Of a stretch of 40,418 nucleotides of DNA, positions 25,203-34,404 are shown one piece after another. The position numbers and the translations under genes are program-made. The notes below the pieces were generated by a model. It made no database searches. It saw only the letters and a program-made list of their open reading frames with translations, and was not told the origin of the DNA. Position 1 is the first letter of the stretch. Every line of letters begins with the position of its first letter. Origin of the DNA: an uncultured Oscillospiraceae bacterium (lineage in GTDB: Bacteria > Bacillota > Clostridia > Oscillospirales > Oscillospiraceae); the NCBI GenBank assembly GCA_934589155.1, contig CAKTNP010000016.1:1-40418 (forward strand), given 5' to 3'.

Positions 25203-26369
25203 ATGGGAAATATCGGTTCCATCGGAACAAAATGCGTGGGCTGCCGCAGCTGTGAGCAGTCCTGTCCCAAGGCCTGCATCGAGATGCGGCCCAACGGGGA
25301 AGGCTTTCTCTACCCCGTCGTCGATCAGAGCCGCTGCGTGGACTGCGGCAAATGTCTGCGGGCCTGCCCAGCCGCCGATCCGCAGCGGCACCGGGCGGAG
25401 GAGCCCCTGGCCGTCTGGGCCTGGCGGAACCGGGACCCGGAGACGCTTATGCGCTCCGCCTCCGGCGGCGCGGCGGACAGCGCCGCCAAGACCGTCCTGG
25501 ACCGGGGCGGCCGGGTCTACGGCGCCGCCTATGACCGGGACCTCACGGTGTGCCATGTAGAGATCACGGATCAGGCCCAGCGGGCCCGGCTTCGTTCCTC
25601 CAAATACGTCCAGTCCGATTTGAAGCATACCTACACCCTGGCCCGGTCCGCCCTGGACCGTGGCCAGCCGGTGCTTTTCACCGGCACCCCCTGCCAGATC
25701 GAGGGGCTTTACGCCTTTCTGGGCGGGGACCGTCCGAACCTTTACACCATGGATCTGGTGTGTCACGGGGTCCCGTCTCCGGCCCTGTTCCGGAGCTACC
25801 TCCGGTTCCAGGAGCGCCGGCTGGGCGGTCCCGTCCGGTCCTATGACTTCCGCTCCAAGGAAAAGCGGGGCTGGGGCACCCAGTACCGGGTGGAGACCCC
25901 CGGCCGGGTCAAGACCGGCGCTTTGGCGCTGGACCCCTACGGCAAGCACTTTATGGACGGCGACTGTTATCGGGAGTGCTGCTACGGCTGCCCCTACGCC
26001 AACACCCGGCGTCCCGGGGACCTGACCGTAGGCGACTTCTGGGGCATCGCCGGGAGCCACCCGGACTTTGACTCGGAAAAGGGCGTGTCCAGCGTTTTTG
26101 TGAACACGGAAAAGGGCGCCCGCCTTCTGGAGGACATGGCGCCTTTGGGGGAGACCTGCCCGGCCACCCTGGCTGAGGGCTTGGCCAAGCAGCGCAATTT
26201 GGTGCGACCCACGCCCCGCCCCGCCGCCCGGGACGGCTTTTATGAGAATATGGATCGGCCGGAGTATTGGCAAACACACGGCGTGGGTCTCCAGCCCAAG
26301 GAACGGCTCAAGGCCCTGCTGCCGCCGGGCCTTTTGCGGGCGCTGAAGCGGCGCTTGGGGCGGAAATGA
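25203..26369 (+). CDS. FrhB-like (coenzyme F420 hydrogenase beta family) iron-sulfur flavoprotein
   Basis: The 388-residue protein starts with two 4Fe-4S motifs, CVGCRSCEQSCPKAC (C11, C14, C17, C21) and CVDCGKCLRACPA (C45, C48, C51, C55). FrhB_N and FrhB_C domains follow, with RSASGGAADSAAKTVL, FTGTPCQIEGLYAFLG and further cysteines CYRECCYGCPYA and TVGDFWGIA. The relatives reduce F420, but this lineage is not known to make F420, so a flavin or ferredoxin partner is likely. In polysaccharide loci these proteins sit beside pyruvyl transferases, as here, and may perform a reductive sugar modification. ATG 25203 is preferred, with GGAGGAAGGG upstream. Confidence 0.9.
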   Translation: MGNIGSIGTKCVGCRSCEQSCPKACIEMRPNGEGFLYPVVDQSRCVDCGKCLRACPAADPQRHRAEEPLAVWAWRNRDPETLMRSASGGAADSAAKTVLDRGGRVYGAAYDRDLTVCHVEITDQAQRARLRSSKYVQSDLKHTYTLARSALDRGQPVLFTGTPCQIEGLYAFLGGDRPNLYTMDLVCHGVPSPALFRSYLRFQERRLGGPVRSYDFRSKEKRGWGTQYRVETPGRVKTGALALDPYGKHFMDGDCYRECCYGCPYANTRRPGDLTVGDFWGIAGSHPDFDSEKGVSSVFVNTEKGARLLEDMAPLGETCPATLAEGLAKQRNLVRPTPRPAARDGFYENMDRPEYWQTHGVGLQPKERLKALLPPGLLRALKRRLGRK

Positions 26370-26391
26370 CCCGGCCGAAGAAGGAAAAAAT

Positions 26392-27507
26392 ATGAAAAAG
26401 GTTTTGATCGTCATTACAACGGACTTCGTCTCCTACGGGGGTCTGACCACGGTGATGATGAACTATTATCGGGCCATGGACAAAGGGGAGCTGCGGATCG
26501 ATTTCGCCTCCACCAACAGCCCCAGCCCGGAGCTTCTGGGGGAGTTGGCGGAAAACGGCTCTCGGTATTTCGACCTGGGCAGCCGGAAAAAACAGCCCCT
26601 GTCTTATCGAAAGGCTCTGAAGAACCTGCTGCGGCGGGAGGGCTATGACGTGATCCACGTTAACGGCAACAGCGCCACCATGGCTCTGGAATTGGACCTG
26701 GCCCGGCGTCTGGGGGTTTCCCTGCGGATCGCCCATACCCATACCACCCGGAGCAGCTACCCCTTGATTAACCGCCTTCTGCAGCCCCGGCTGAAGCGGG
26801 CCTGCACCACGGCCATTGCCGTGTCTCATAAGGCCGGCGACTGGCTTTTCGGAGGTAATTATCTGGTCCTGAATAACGCCATCGACCCGGACCGCTACGG
26901 TTATGATCCGGACCTGCGGGACCGGTTCCGGGAGGATCACGGCCTGACGGGCCGGTTTGTGCTGGGCAACGTGGGAAAACTGAACCCGGCCAAGAATCAT
27001 GGTTTTTTGCTGGAGGTCTTTGCCGCCTACCGGGCCCTGGATCCCACCGCCGCCCTGGTCATTGCCGGCGGCGGCCAGCAGGAGAGCGCCCTCCGGAGCC
27101 GGGCCCAGGAACTGGGCCTTGGGTCGGACGTGACTTTCCTTGGCATGAGCCGGGATGTCCGGACCGTACTCCAGGGCTTCGATCTCTTCGTTTTCCCCTC
27201 GATTTTTGAGGGATTGGGCCTGGCCCTGATCGAGGCTCAGGCCTCGGGCCTGCCCTGCCTGGCCTCGGACCCGGTGCCCCGGGAAACGGCGGTAACGGAC
27301 CAGGTGGCCTATCTGAGCCTGGCGGAGTCCCCGGAGGTCTGGGCCCGGAAGATCCTGGAACTGAAAGAAAAAATGCCCATGGATGCCCGGGCGGCCCGCT
27401 GCCGCCAGGCGGCGGTCTCCATTCGGGATCGGGGCTATGACATTTCCGTGGAAGCGGAAAAGCTCCAGCGGATCTACCTGGGCCGGCCGGAAGGGGGCGC
27501 GCAATGA
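26392..27507 (+). CDS. GT4 family glycosyltransferase
   Basis: The 371-residue protein has a GT-B fold: N-terminal LIVITTDFVSYGGLTTVMMNYY, a linker, then the donor domain with GNVGKLNPAKNHGFLLEVF near 185-203 and the Ex7E motif in PSIFEGLGLALIEAQASGL (about 263-281). It probably adds one sugar of the repeating unit in the cytoplasm from a nucleotide sugar; the sugar cannot be told from sequence. AAGGAAAAAA precedes the ATG. The stop overlaps the next start by ATGA. Confidence 0.92.
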   Translation: MKKVLIVITTDFVSYGGLTTVMMNYYRAMDKGELRIDFASTNSPSPELLGELAENGSRYFDLGSRKKQPLSYRKALKNLLRREGYDVIHVNGNSATMALELDLARRLGVSLRIAHTHTTRSSYPLINRLLQPRLKRACTTAIAVSHKAGDWLFGGNYLVLNNAIDPDRYGYDPDLRDRFREDHGLTGRFVLGNVGKLNPAKNHGFLLEVFAAYRALDPTAALVIAGGGQQESALRSRAQELGLGSDVTFLGMSRDVRTVLQGFDLFVFPSIFEGLGLALIEAQASGLPCLASDPVPRETAVTDQVAYLSLAESPEVWARKILELKEKMPMDARAARCRQAAVSIRDRGYDISVEAEKLQRIYLGRPEGGAQ

Positions 27508-28607
27508 AAGTTCTGGAAATTTTAGGGGGCCTGGGGGTCGGCGGCAACGAGATCTTCGTCATGAATTTCTACCGTGCCATGGACCGTCGGGACCTGGATA
27601 TTGACTTCTTCGTATTCGGCAACGATCAGACCCCCTTTGCCGAGGAGATCCGGGCCGGGGGAGACCGGGTATTTCTGTGCCCGCCGGAGGTCCAGACCTC
27701 CGTCCTTTCCACCATGCGCTATGTGCGCCGCTTTTTGAAGACCCACAAGTATGACGTGGTCCACTGCCATAGCTGTTCCTTTAAGGGCCTGCTGCTGGGC
27801 ACGGTCCCTGCCAGGCTGGCCGGGGTGCCGAAGGTGATCTCCCATTCTCACAACGCGGGCACCCCCACCAACTCCCTGGCGGACCGGGTGGCCCGGGCCG
27901 GGCTTCGGCGGCTGCTGGAGTGGTCCGTAGACTATGGCTTCGCCTGCTCCGATGTGGCGGGGGAGAGCAAGTACGGAGAAAAATTCCGAAAATCCCGGCG
28001 CTACGCCATTATCCGCAACGCCATTGAGGTGGACCGGTTCCGATTCCGCCCCGACCGGCGGGAGACCCTGCGCCGGGAGTTGGGCGTAGGCGAAGGCCTC
28101 CTTGTGGGCAATGTGGGCCGCCTGGCGAAGCAGAAGAACCAGGCTTTCCTGATCCGTGCCTTCGGCGAGCTGCGGAAGAAGGATCCCCGGGCACGGCTTC
28201 TGATCGTGGGGGCCGGAGAACTGGAAGGGGAGCTGAAGGAACTGGCCCAATCCCTGTCCCTGGAGGATCGGGTGATCTTTCCCGGCAGCGTGACCAATAC
28301 GGAGGATTACTATTCCGCCATGGACGTGTTCGTCATGTCCTCTTTGTATGAGGGCCTGCCCTTTACGGCGGTGGAGGCCCAGGTAAACGGCCTGCGCTGT
28401 GTGTTCTCCGACCGGATCACCCGGATGGTGGACGCCACCGGGGACAACGACTTCCTGTCCTTGGAGGATCCCCTGTCCCTGTGGGTGGACCGGATCCTGG
28501 CCCGGGGACAGGCACGCTGCGGCCGGGCCGAAACGGAGCGGGTCCGGCGGGAGTATGATTTGAACAGCGAGGCCAAGCGCCTGAGAGCCTATTACATGGA
28601 AGACTAG
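27504..28607 (+). CDS. GT4 family glycosyltransferase
   Basis: The 367-residue protein is a second GT-B enzyme, similar in plan to its upstream neighbour, which suggests an old duplication. The N-terminus is EILGGLGVGGNEIFVMNFYRAM; the donor domain has NVGRLAKQKNQAFLIRAFGEL near 195-215, and the Ex7E motif is in SSLYEGLPFTAVEAQVNGLR (about 275-294). It resembles EpsF-type enzymes of exopolysaccharide loci. It starts within the stop of the previous gene (ATGA), so the pair is translationally coupled. Confidence 0.92.
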   Translation: MKVLEILGGLGVGGNEIFVMNFYRAMDRRDLDIDFFVFGNDQTPFAEEIRAGGDRVFLCPPEVQTSVLSTMRYVRRFLKTHKYDVVHCHSCSFKGLLLGTVPARLAGVPKVISHSHNAGTPTNSLADRVARAGLRRLLEWSVDYGFACSDVAGESKYGEKFRKSRRYAIIRNAIEVDRFRFRPDRRETLRRELGVGEGLLVGNVGRLAKQKNQAFLIRAFGELRKKDPRARLLIVGAGELEGELKELAQSLSLEDRVIFPGSVTNTEDYYSAMDVFVMSSLYEGLPFTAVEAQVNGLRCVFSDRITRMVDATGDNDFLSLEDPLSLWVDRILARGQARCGRAETERVRREYDLNSEAKRLRAYYMED

Positions 28608-28628
28608 CACGGAGGAATGCGGGAGCCC

Positions 28629-29759
28629 ATGAAGCAGAAGCTGAAAGCAAGTGAATATGTCCTCTTTGCGGGCATCGCTCTTTTGAGCCTGTTCTACGGC
28701 CTCAAGACCACGGTGTTGTCCCAGGACCGGGATAAGCTCATCCTGCTGGCGGCGGACCTGCTGGCCCTGGGCTCCGCCCTGCTTCGGGGCCGGTACAGCC
28801 TGAAGCAGCTGGGGACCTACGGCCTTTTTGCCGCCCTGTCCCTGCTCTATTTCGCCATTACGAAGAATTACAGCATTTTGACCATCTGCGCCTTCGCCGT
28901 TGCCTGTGCGGAGGCAGACGCCGATAAGGCCCTGAACTTTTTGTTCTGGTGCGAGGCCCTGTTCTTCGGGGCTTTTTTGGCGGCCGGGGTCATGTACAGC
29001 GGCAACCGGATCGGAATGCAGTTGTCCGTGCTCCAGCTGCTCTATATCGCCAGACGCAAGGGAAAGCTGAATCCCCTGGAATATGCCGTCTGGGCCCTGG
29101 CGGATGTGATGTCGGCCCTGGTGTTTTCCAGCAAGGCCGCCGGGGCCATCGGCCTTGCGGTGCTGCTGGGAACGGCACTGCTTCGGGTCCGCGGCTGGCG
29201 CCGGGTTCTGTCCGGCTGGGCCGTAACAGGGATCTTCCCCCTGTGCTTTTTGGGCAATCTGTTTTTTGCCAAGTGTGTGGGCCTGCGGACCGTCCCCGTC
29301 CTGGGGCCCTATCTTCCCGGTGCCGTGAACCGGGCGGTGCTGTTTGTGGCGGATAAGCTGGATGCCGCCATGAGCTGGCGCTTGTCTCTGACGGCCCAGT
29401 CTTTGGATTATTTCGGCTGCGCCCTGTTCGGCAGCACCATGGACGTGGATTCCCTGCAGCTGGATGCCAATTCCTTTTTCTACCTGGATTCCGGTTATTT
29501 CAATCTGCTCCAGCGATGGGGCGTGGTGTTCCTGGTGCTGTTTCTGGGGCTTATGACCCTTCTGATGGTCTATTTCCGGAAGCAAAAGCGCTTCGATCTT
29601 ACCCTCTGCGGCATCGGTCTGGCCCTCTGGGCCATCAACGAGCCGGTGCTGAATATGATCTGCGAGAATTTCCTCCTGCTCTTCGCCGGAAAAATGGCGC
29701 TGGACCTGGTGGGGAAGAAACCGGCCGGTGCCGAAAAAAAGAGGCAATACAATGGATAG
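28629..29759 (+). CDS. Wzy-like polysaccharide polymerase
   Basis: This is a hydrophobic protein of 376 residues with about ten predicted membrane helices and one larger external loop (about 245-300, after FAKCVGLRTVPVLGPYLPGA). These are the traits of Wzy polymerases, which join lipid-linked repeat units outside the membrane. Wzy sequences are too diverged for motifs, so the call rests on topology and position between glycosyltransferases and Wzx. The start may be 28617 or 28629; 28629 is preferred since GGAGGA lies almost directly against 28617. Its stop overlaps the start of the GT2 gene. Confidence 0.75.
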   Translation: MKQKLKASEYVLFAGIALLSLFYGLKTTVLSQDRDKLILLAADLLALGSALLRGRYSLKQLGTYGLFAALSLLYFAITKNYSILTICAFAVACAEADADKALNFLFWCEALFFGAFLAAGVMYSGNRIGMQLSVLQLLYIARRKGKLNPLEYAVWALADVMSALVFSSKAAGAIGLAVLLGTALLRVRGWRRVLSGWAVTGIFPLCFLGNLFFAKCVGLRTVPVLGPYLPGAVNRAVLFVADKLDAAMSWRLSLTAQSLDYFGCALFGSTMDVDSLQLDANSFFYLDSGYFNLLQRWGVVFLVLFLGLMTLLMVYFRKQKRFDLTLCGIGLALWAINEPVLNMICENFLLLFAGKMALDLVGKKPAGAEKKRQYNG

Positions 29760-30777
29760 AACGAATCCCCTCATCACCGCCATCATGCCGGTGTACAATA
29801 CGGAACCTTACCTGGAGCGGTGCGTCCGCTCCGTCCTGGCCTCCCGGGAGCCGGATTGGGAGCTGCTTCTGATCGATGACGGCTCCACCGACGGCAGCGC
29901 CGATCTGTGCCGGCGCCTGGCCCGGGAGGATCCCCGGATCCGCTTTTTTTCTCAGAAGAACCGAGGGGTCTCCGCGGCCCGGAACCGGGCTCTGGCAGAG
30001 GCCCGGGGGACCTGGACTGTGTTTATTGATTCCGACGACGGCATTACCCCGGACTTTTTTGCGGAGATCCGGGCAAACGGCCGGGACACGGACTGGATCC
30101 TGTTTCGCACCGGCGTCATGGGTCGGATCCCGGCCCGGCCGAAAGAACCGGAGGCCCGCCGCACGGCGGTGGACCGGGCGGAGACCCGAGACCTGGTCCG
30201 GTGCTGCCTCCGCATGAGCCGGCACCCGGTCTGCGGCAATCTGAATTTTCGCTCCCCCTGCGCCAAGGCTTACCGGACGGACCTGCTCCGAAAAGCGAAT
30301 ATCACCTTCCCGGAGCAGGTGGACCTGGGGGAGGACGAGCTGTTCAATCTGGCTTATATCAACCTGGTGGGCAGCTATGTGTTCTGCGACCTGGTGGTCT
30401 ATGAGATATTCCTGCGGGGAAATTCTTTGTCCCATAAGTTCCGGCCGAACCTTTTGGAGGAGGACCGGGCCTTTCGGGAGCGGATCCGTGAGCGGCTGGC
30501 GGAGACCTATTCCGACCTGGACCTGACCGACGTGTACCATGACGATGTGCTGGCCGCCTGCGCCTACATCCTGCAAAATTCGATCTTTTCCCCGGCCAAC
30601 CCCGCCTCCGCCGGAGAGAAGCGGCAGGCCTGCCGGGTGCTGAAAAAGACGGAGCCCTACTGTCGGGCCCTGGCGGAAAACCGCCGCCTGGGCTCTCGAA
30701 AGCGCCGCCTGTTTCTGGGCTGCTTCAAGCTGGGCCTCTACGGGATCGTAGAGAAAATCTGCACCCTTAAGGACTAA
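29752..30777 (+). CDS. GT2 family glycosyltransferase
   Basis: The 341-residue protein has a GT-A fold: ITAIMPVYNTEPYLERCVRS at the N-terminus, LLIDDGSTDGSADLC near 38-52, KNRGVSAARNRALAEA (about 68-83) and the metal-binding VFIDSDDGI near 89-97. The catalytic acid motif is near VDLGEDELFNLAYI. It adds a sugar in the cytoplasm from a nucleotide donor. ATG 29752, with GAGG 8 nt upstream, overlaps the end of the polymerase gene. The wzx gene follows after 7 nt. Confidence 0.92.
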   Translation: MDRTNPLITAIMPVYNTEPYLERCVRSVLASREPDWELLLIDDGSTDGSADLCRRLAREDPRIRFFSQKNRGVSAARNRALAEARGTWTVFIDSDDGITPDFFAEIRANGRDTDWILFRTGVMGRIPARPKEPEARRTAVDRAETRDLVRCCLRMSRHPVCGNLNFRSPCAKAYRTDLLRKANITFPEQVDLGEDELFNLAYINLVGSYVFCDLVVYEIFLRGNSLSHKFRPNLLEEDRAFRERIRERLAETYSDLDLTDVYHDDVLAACAYILQNSIFSPANPASAGEKRQACRVLKKTEPYCRALAENRRLGSRKRRLFLGCFKLGLYGIVEKICTLKD

Positions 30778-30784
30778 GGAGAAT

Positions 30785-32323
30785 ATGAGAACAAAGAACT
30801 CTGTTTACAATATGATCGGCGTCCTGGGCCTGTATGTGGTCAAGCTGGTCTTTAGCTTCATCGGCAAGACCTACCTGATCCGGATCATGGGCGACCAGTA
30901 TAACGGCATCAACGGCCTGTTTTCCAATATTATTTCCATGCTGTCCATTGCGGAGCTGGGCATCGGCTCCGCCATCGTTTATAACCTGTATGAACCGGTC
31001 CGGAATAACGACATTCCTCAGATCCAGTCCATTATGCGCTTTTATAAGCGCTGCTATCATATCATTGCCGGCGTGGTCTGCGCCATCGGCCTGGCCATCG
31101 TGCCCCTGGTGCCATCCATCACCGGCGAGGTGGCCATCCAGGAGAACATTTATGTTCTGTACCTGCTGTTCCTTATGGACTCCGTGGCCTCTTATTTTTT
31201 GTCCTACAAGCGCTCTCTGCTGTTCGTCTACCAGAAGAACTACATCATCAGCGCCTTTGACGGCATCTACACCGTGGCCCTGCCTATCGTGCAGATTGCG
31301 GTGCTGGCCGCCACCCGGAACTTCATGCTTTACCTGGGCATGGGTATCCTCTGCCGCATCGCCGAAAATCTGCTGATCCATTTTTATGTAAACCACAAAT
31401 TCCCCTATATCCGGGAGCGGGACGTGGCCCCGGTGTCTCAGAAGGTCCGGGATGACATCAAGGAAAAGGTCAAGGGCCTGCTTTTTCACAACATCGGCAG
31501 CTACGTGGTTTTCGGCACGGACAACATTCTTCTGAGCCGCTTCTTCGGCGTTATCGTGGTGGGTTTTTATTCCAACTACCTGACCGTCATCAACCCCCTG
31601 CAGAATATTCTTAAGCAGATGGTGACCTCGGTCCAGGCCTCCGTGGGGGACCTTTTGGTGGAGCGGGATCAGAAGAAGAATTACAGTATCTACTCCCGGC
31701 TGGAATTTGTGAATTTCTGGCTCTACACCGCCGTCAGCGTGACTCTGTTCTACGTGATCCAGAACTTTATTTCCGTCTGGCTGGGCCCGGAGCGTCTGTT
31801 TGACGATTGGATCGTGCTGCTTCTGGCCCTGAACTTCTGGCAGACGGGTATGCGGAATCCCATCACCATTTTCAAGACCGCCGCCGGCATTTTCTATGAG
31901 GACCGCTGGGTCCCCATTGCCGAATCCGTGGTGAATATCGTGGCCTCCATCCTGCTGGCCCAGTGGATCGGCACCGCCGGCGTGTTTGCGGGCACCTTCA
32001 TCAGCTCCTGCTGCCTGTTCCTTTATTCCTACCCGGTGCTGGTCTATAAGCCCCTGTTTGGCCGCCGTCCCCGGACCTATCTGAAGGAGCTGGGACTGCT
32101 GCTTCTGCAATGGGTCCTGTGTATGCTGGCCTGCCTGGGAGTCGCCCGGGGCTTTGATGCCCTCATTCACATCGGAAACGGCTGGATCTGCGTCATTGCC
32201 AAGGCCCTGGCTGTGTTCCTGACGGTCAACCTGACCCTGCTGCTCCTGAACCTGCGGAAACGGGACCAGCTGGATTATCTGAAAGAAACGGTCCGGAAGC
32301 TGCTCCGCCGCAGGGCTGCCTGA
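30785..32323 (+). CDS. Wzx-type polysaccharide flippase
   Basis: The 512-residue protein has about 12-14 membrane helices and the MATE/MOP-like Wzx pattern, with FIGKTYLIRIMGDQYNGINGLFSNIISMLSIAELGIGSAI-type sequence at 23-62. It moves lipid-linked repeat units across the membrane for Wzy. In this group the N-terminal YNGINGLFSNIISM motif is shared with polysaccharide flippases of Gram-positive capsule loci. AAGGAG lies 3 nt before the ATG. It is followed by the CDP-glycerol-type transferase after 22 nt. Confidence 0.92.
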   Translation: MRTKNSVYNMIGVLGLYVVKLVFSFIGKTYLIRIMGDQYNGINGLFSNIISMLSIAELGIGSAIVYNLYEPVRNNDIPQIQSIMRFYKRCYHIIAGVVCAIGLAIVPLVPSITGEVAIQENIYVLYLLFLMDSVASYFLSYKRSLLFVYQKNYIISAFDGIYTVALPIVQIAVLAATRNFMLYLGMGILCRIAENLLIHFYVNHKFPYIRERDVAPVSQKVRDDIKEKVKGLLFHNIGSYVVFGTDNILLSRFFGVIVVGFYSNYLTVINPLQNILKQMVTSVQASVGDLLVERDQKKNYSIYSRLEFVNFWLYTAVSVTLFYVIQNFISVWLGPERLFDDWIVLLLALNFWQTGMRNPITIFKTAAGIFYEDRWVPIAESVVNIVASILLAQWIGTAGVFAGTFISSCCLFLYSYPVLVYKPLFGRRPRTYLKELGLLLLQWVLCMLACLGVARGFDALIHIGNGWICVIAKALAVFLTVNLTLLLLNLRKRDQLDYLKETVRKLLRRRAA

Positions 32324-32345
32324 TCCGGAGGGAAGGGATACGTCT

Positions 32346-33497
32346 ATGCTTGCAAACGTAAAAATGAAAAAGGCCATGAAGAGTACCGTTTTTCGCTGCC
32401 TGACGGGCCTGAACCGGCTGATCCCCAAGGATGACAGCCGGATCCTGCTTTACAGCGGAAACCTGGGGATCCACCATAACCTGAAACCCGTGCTGGAGGC
32501 CCTGATCCAGGGGGGCTACGACAAAAAATACCGGATCCTCTGCGGAGTGGAGGACAGGCGCTATTTTGGCACCGAGCCCCAGGTCCGCTATGTGACCAAG
32601 CTGGGAGCCATCCGGGCCTTCCTCCGGTCGGGCCACGTGTTTTATTCCGCCGGCCAGATCCCCATCAAGCCCTCCAAGGACCAGATGGTGATCCATATGA
32701 ACCACGGCACCTCGGACCTGAAAACCATGGGCAAGCTGTCCAACATCGACAACGGGGACGAGTTCTTCTTCACCTATATGCTGGTGCCCTCGGAGCTCTA
32801 CGTGCCCATCGCCGCCCGGGAGTACGACTGTCCGGAGGCCAACATCCGGGTCTGCGGGGAGCCTATGACCGACGACCTGTTCCGTCCCGGTGAACCCTAT
32901 GACCTGGGGGATTTTGACAAGGTGATCCTGTGGATGCCCACCTTCCGCCAGTCCAGCTACCTGAACTACTCGGATTCCAGTGCGGAGCTGCTGCCCATGT
33001 TCCCTCCGGACACCTATGAGGAGCTCAACGACACACTGAAGGCTCTGAATTACAAGCTCATCGTGAAGCTCCACACGGCTCAGGACACCGCTTCCCTCCA
33101 AAAAGCATCGTTTTCCAACCTGGAGATCCTAACCAACGACGCCTTCAACGCCCGGGGCTATGAGATCTATAAGCTCATGCCCCAGACGGATCTGCTGCTG
33201 GGGGACTATTCCTCCGCCTCCCTGCAATATCTGCTGCTGGATAAGCCGGTGTTCTTCGTGGTGCCGGATATGGAGGAGTATAAGAAAAAGCGGGGCTTCT
33301 GCTTTGCAGAGCCGGAGCGGTATATGCCCGGCCCTCTGATCCGAACCCGCGGGGAGCTCTACGACGCCCTGGCCCGGCTCAAGCGGGGAGAGGACCCCTA
33401 CGTCCAGGATCGGCTCCGGGTGAAAAACGCCATATTCCGCTATCAGGACGGAAACAATACCCAGCGGGTGCTGGAACTCAGCGGCCTCGAGCCCTGA
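32346..33497 (+). CDS. CDP-glycerol glycerophosphotransferase family protein
   Basis: The 383-residue protein matches the TagB/TagF superfamily, which transfers glycerol-phosphate or ribitol-phosphate from CDP-linked donors. Signature segments are HMNHGTSDLKTMGK (117-130, with the catalytic His), LWMPTFRQSS, VKLHTAQD and DLLLGDYSSASLQYLLLDKP (near 281-300). There is no extra N-terminal domain. Placed between Wzx and a LicC-like cytidylyltransferase, it probably adds a phospho-linked substituent to the polysaccharide. The donor may be CDP-glycerol or whatever CDP-linked alcohol the next gene makes; the sequence does not decide this. Confidence 0.9.
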   Translation: MLANVKMKKAMKSTVFRCLTGLNRLIPKDDSRILLYSGNLGIHHNLKPVLEALIQGGYDKKYRILCGVEDRRYFGTEPQVRYVTKLGAIRAFLRSGHVFYSAGQIPIKPSKDQMVIHMNHGTSDLKTMGKLSNIDNGDEFFFTYMLVPSELYVPIAAREYDCPEANIRVCGEPMTDDLFRPGEPYDLGDFDKVILWMPTFRQSSYLNYSDSSAELLPMFPPDTYEELNDTLKALNYKLIVKLHTAQDTASLQKASFSNLEILTNDAFNARGYEIYKLMPQTDLLLGDYSSASLQYLLLDKPVFFVVPDMEEYKKKRGFCFAEPERYMPGPLIRTRGELYDALARLKRGEDPYVQDRLRVKNAIFRYQDGNNTQRVLELSGLEP

Positions 33498-33525
33498 GCA
33501 CCAACGGAAAAGAGAGTGAAGATCC

Positions 33526-34392
33526 ATGAATATGCTGACAAGAGAACAATTTGACGCCCTGGCTTACTTGGCCCAGGGGGAGGCTTCCGGTCTGAGGGAG
33601 ACCGTGCTGGACTCCCGAGTCATGGAGGAGCTGGGGGCCCTGGGCTTTGCGGAGGACGGACATATTTCGGAAAACGGCCTTCTGGCCCTGGAGCCCTACC
33701 GGGCACGGCGGGCGGTGTTTATCGCCGCCGGCTTCGGCAGCCGCCTGGCGCCCATTACCCTGAACACGCCGAAGCCTCTGGTGCGGGTCCACGGCCGGCG
33801 GATCATCGACGGCCTCATCGACGCCTGTCTGGAGGCGGGCATTGAGGAGATCTGGATCGTCCGGGGCTACCTGGGGGAGCAGTTCGACCAGCTCCGGTAC
33901 AAGTATCCCATGATCCGGTTCCTGGAAAATCCTCTGTATGAGACCGCCAACAACATTTCCTCCGCCCTCATTGCCAAAGACCTTCTGAAAAACGCCTATG
34001 TGTTTGAGGCGGATCTTCTGATTTCCAACCCGAAGATCATCACCAAGTACCACTATTCTTCGGATTTTTTGGCCATTCCCGTGGAAAGGACCGACGACTG
34101 GTGCTTTGAGGACCGGAACGGCGTCATCACCCGGGAAAAGGTGGGGGGCGAGAACTGCTGGCAGATGGTGGGAATCTCCTACTGGGATGCCGGGGACGGG
34201 GAGAAGCTGGCCCGGGACATTCCGGAGGTCTGCAAAGAGCCCGACGGCACCGGCCATTACTGGGAGCAGGTGCCTCTGGTGTTCCGGAAGGACCACTATC
34301 GGGTCCACATCCGCCCCTGCCGGACGGAGGACATCATCGAGATCGATACCTTTGAGGAGCTGAAGGTCATCGACAGGGCCTATGACATATAA
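33526..34392 (+). CDS. LicC-like nucleotidyltransferase with N-terminal winged helix
   Basis: The 288-residue protein has a small N-terminal helical/winged-helix domain (1-58, with VMEELGALGFAEDGHISENG). A sugar/choline-phosphate cytidylyltransferase follows. AAGFGSRLAPITLNTPKPLV (67-86) is the NTP-binding loop, and NPLYETANNISSAL near 146-159 is the pattern found in LicC, which makes CDP-choline. FEADLLIS holds the metal-binding Asp. HTH-plus-LicC-like forms exist in Clostridia, often fused to a choline kinase domain, which is absent here. The ribosome binding site is weak (AGAGAGTGA). The next gene is a permease, echoing the transporter in lic loci. Confidence 0.88.
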   Translation: MNMLTREQFDALAYLAQGEASGLRETVLDSRVMEELGALGFAEDGHISENGLLALEPYRARRAVFIAAGFGSRLAPITLNTPKPLVRVHGRRIIDGLIDACLEAGIEEIWIVRGYLGEQFDQLRYKYPMIRFLENPLYETANNISSALIAKDLLKNAYVFEADLLISNPKIITKYHYSSDFLAIPVERTDDWCFEDRNGVITREKVGGENCWQMVGISYWDAGDGEKLARDIPEVCKEPDGTGHYWEQVPLVFRKDHYRVHIRPCRTEDIIEIDTFEELKVIDRAYDI

Positions 34393-34404
34393 GGAGGATC
34401 GACT

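Noticed and set aside
25203..26369. Annotation as a true coenzyme F420 hydrogenase subunit
   Set aside because: No FrhA, FrhG or F420 biosynthesis genes are present, and the context is sugar assembly. Only the fold family is claimed.
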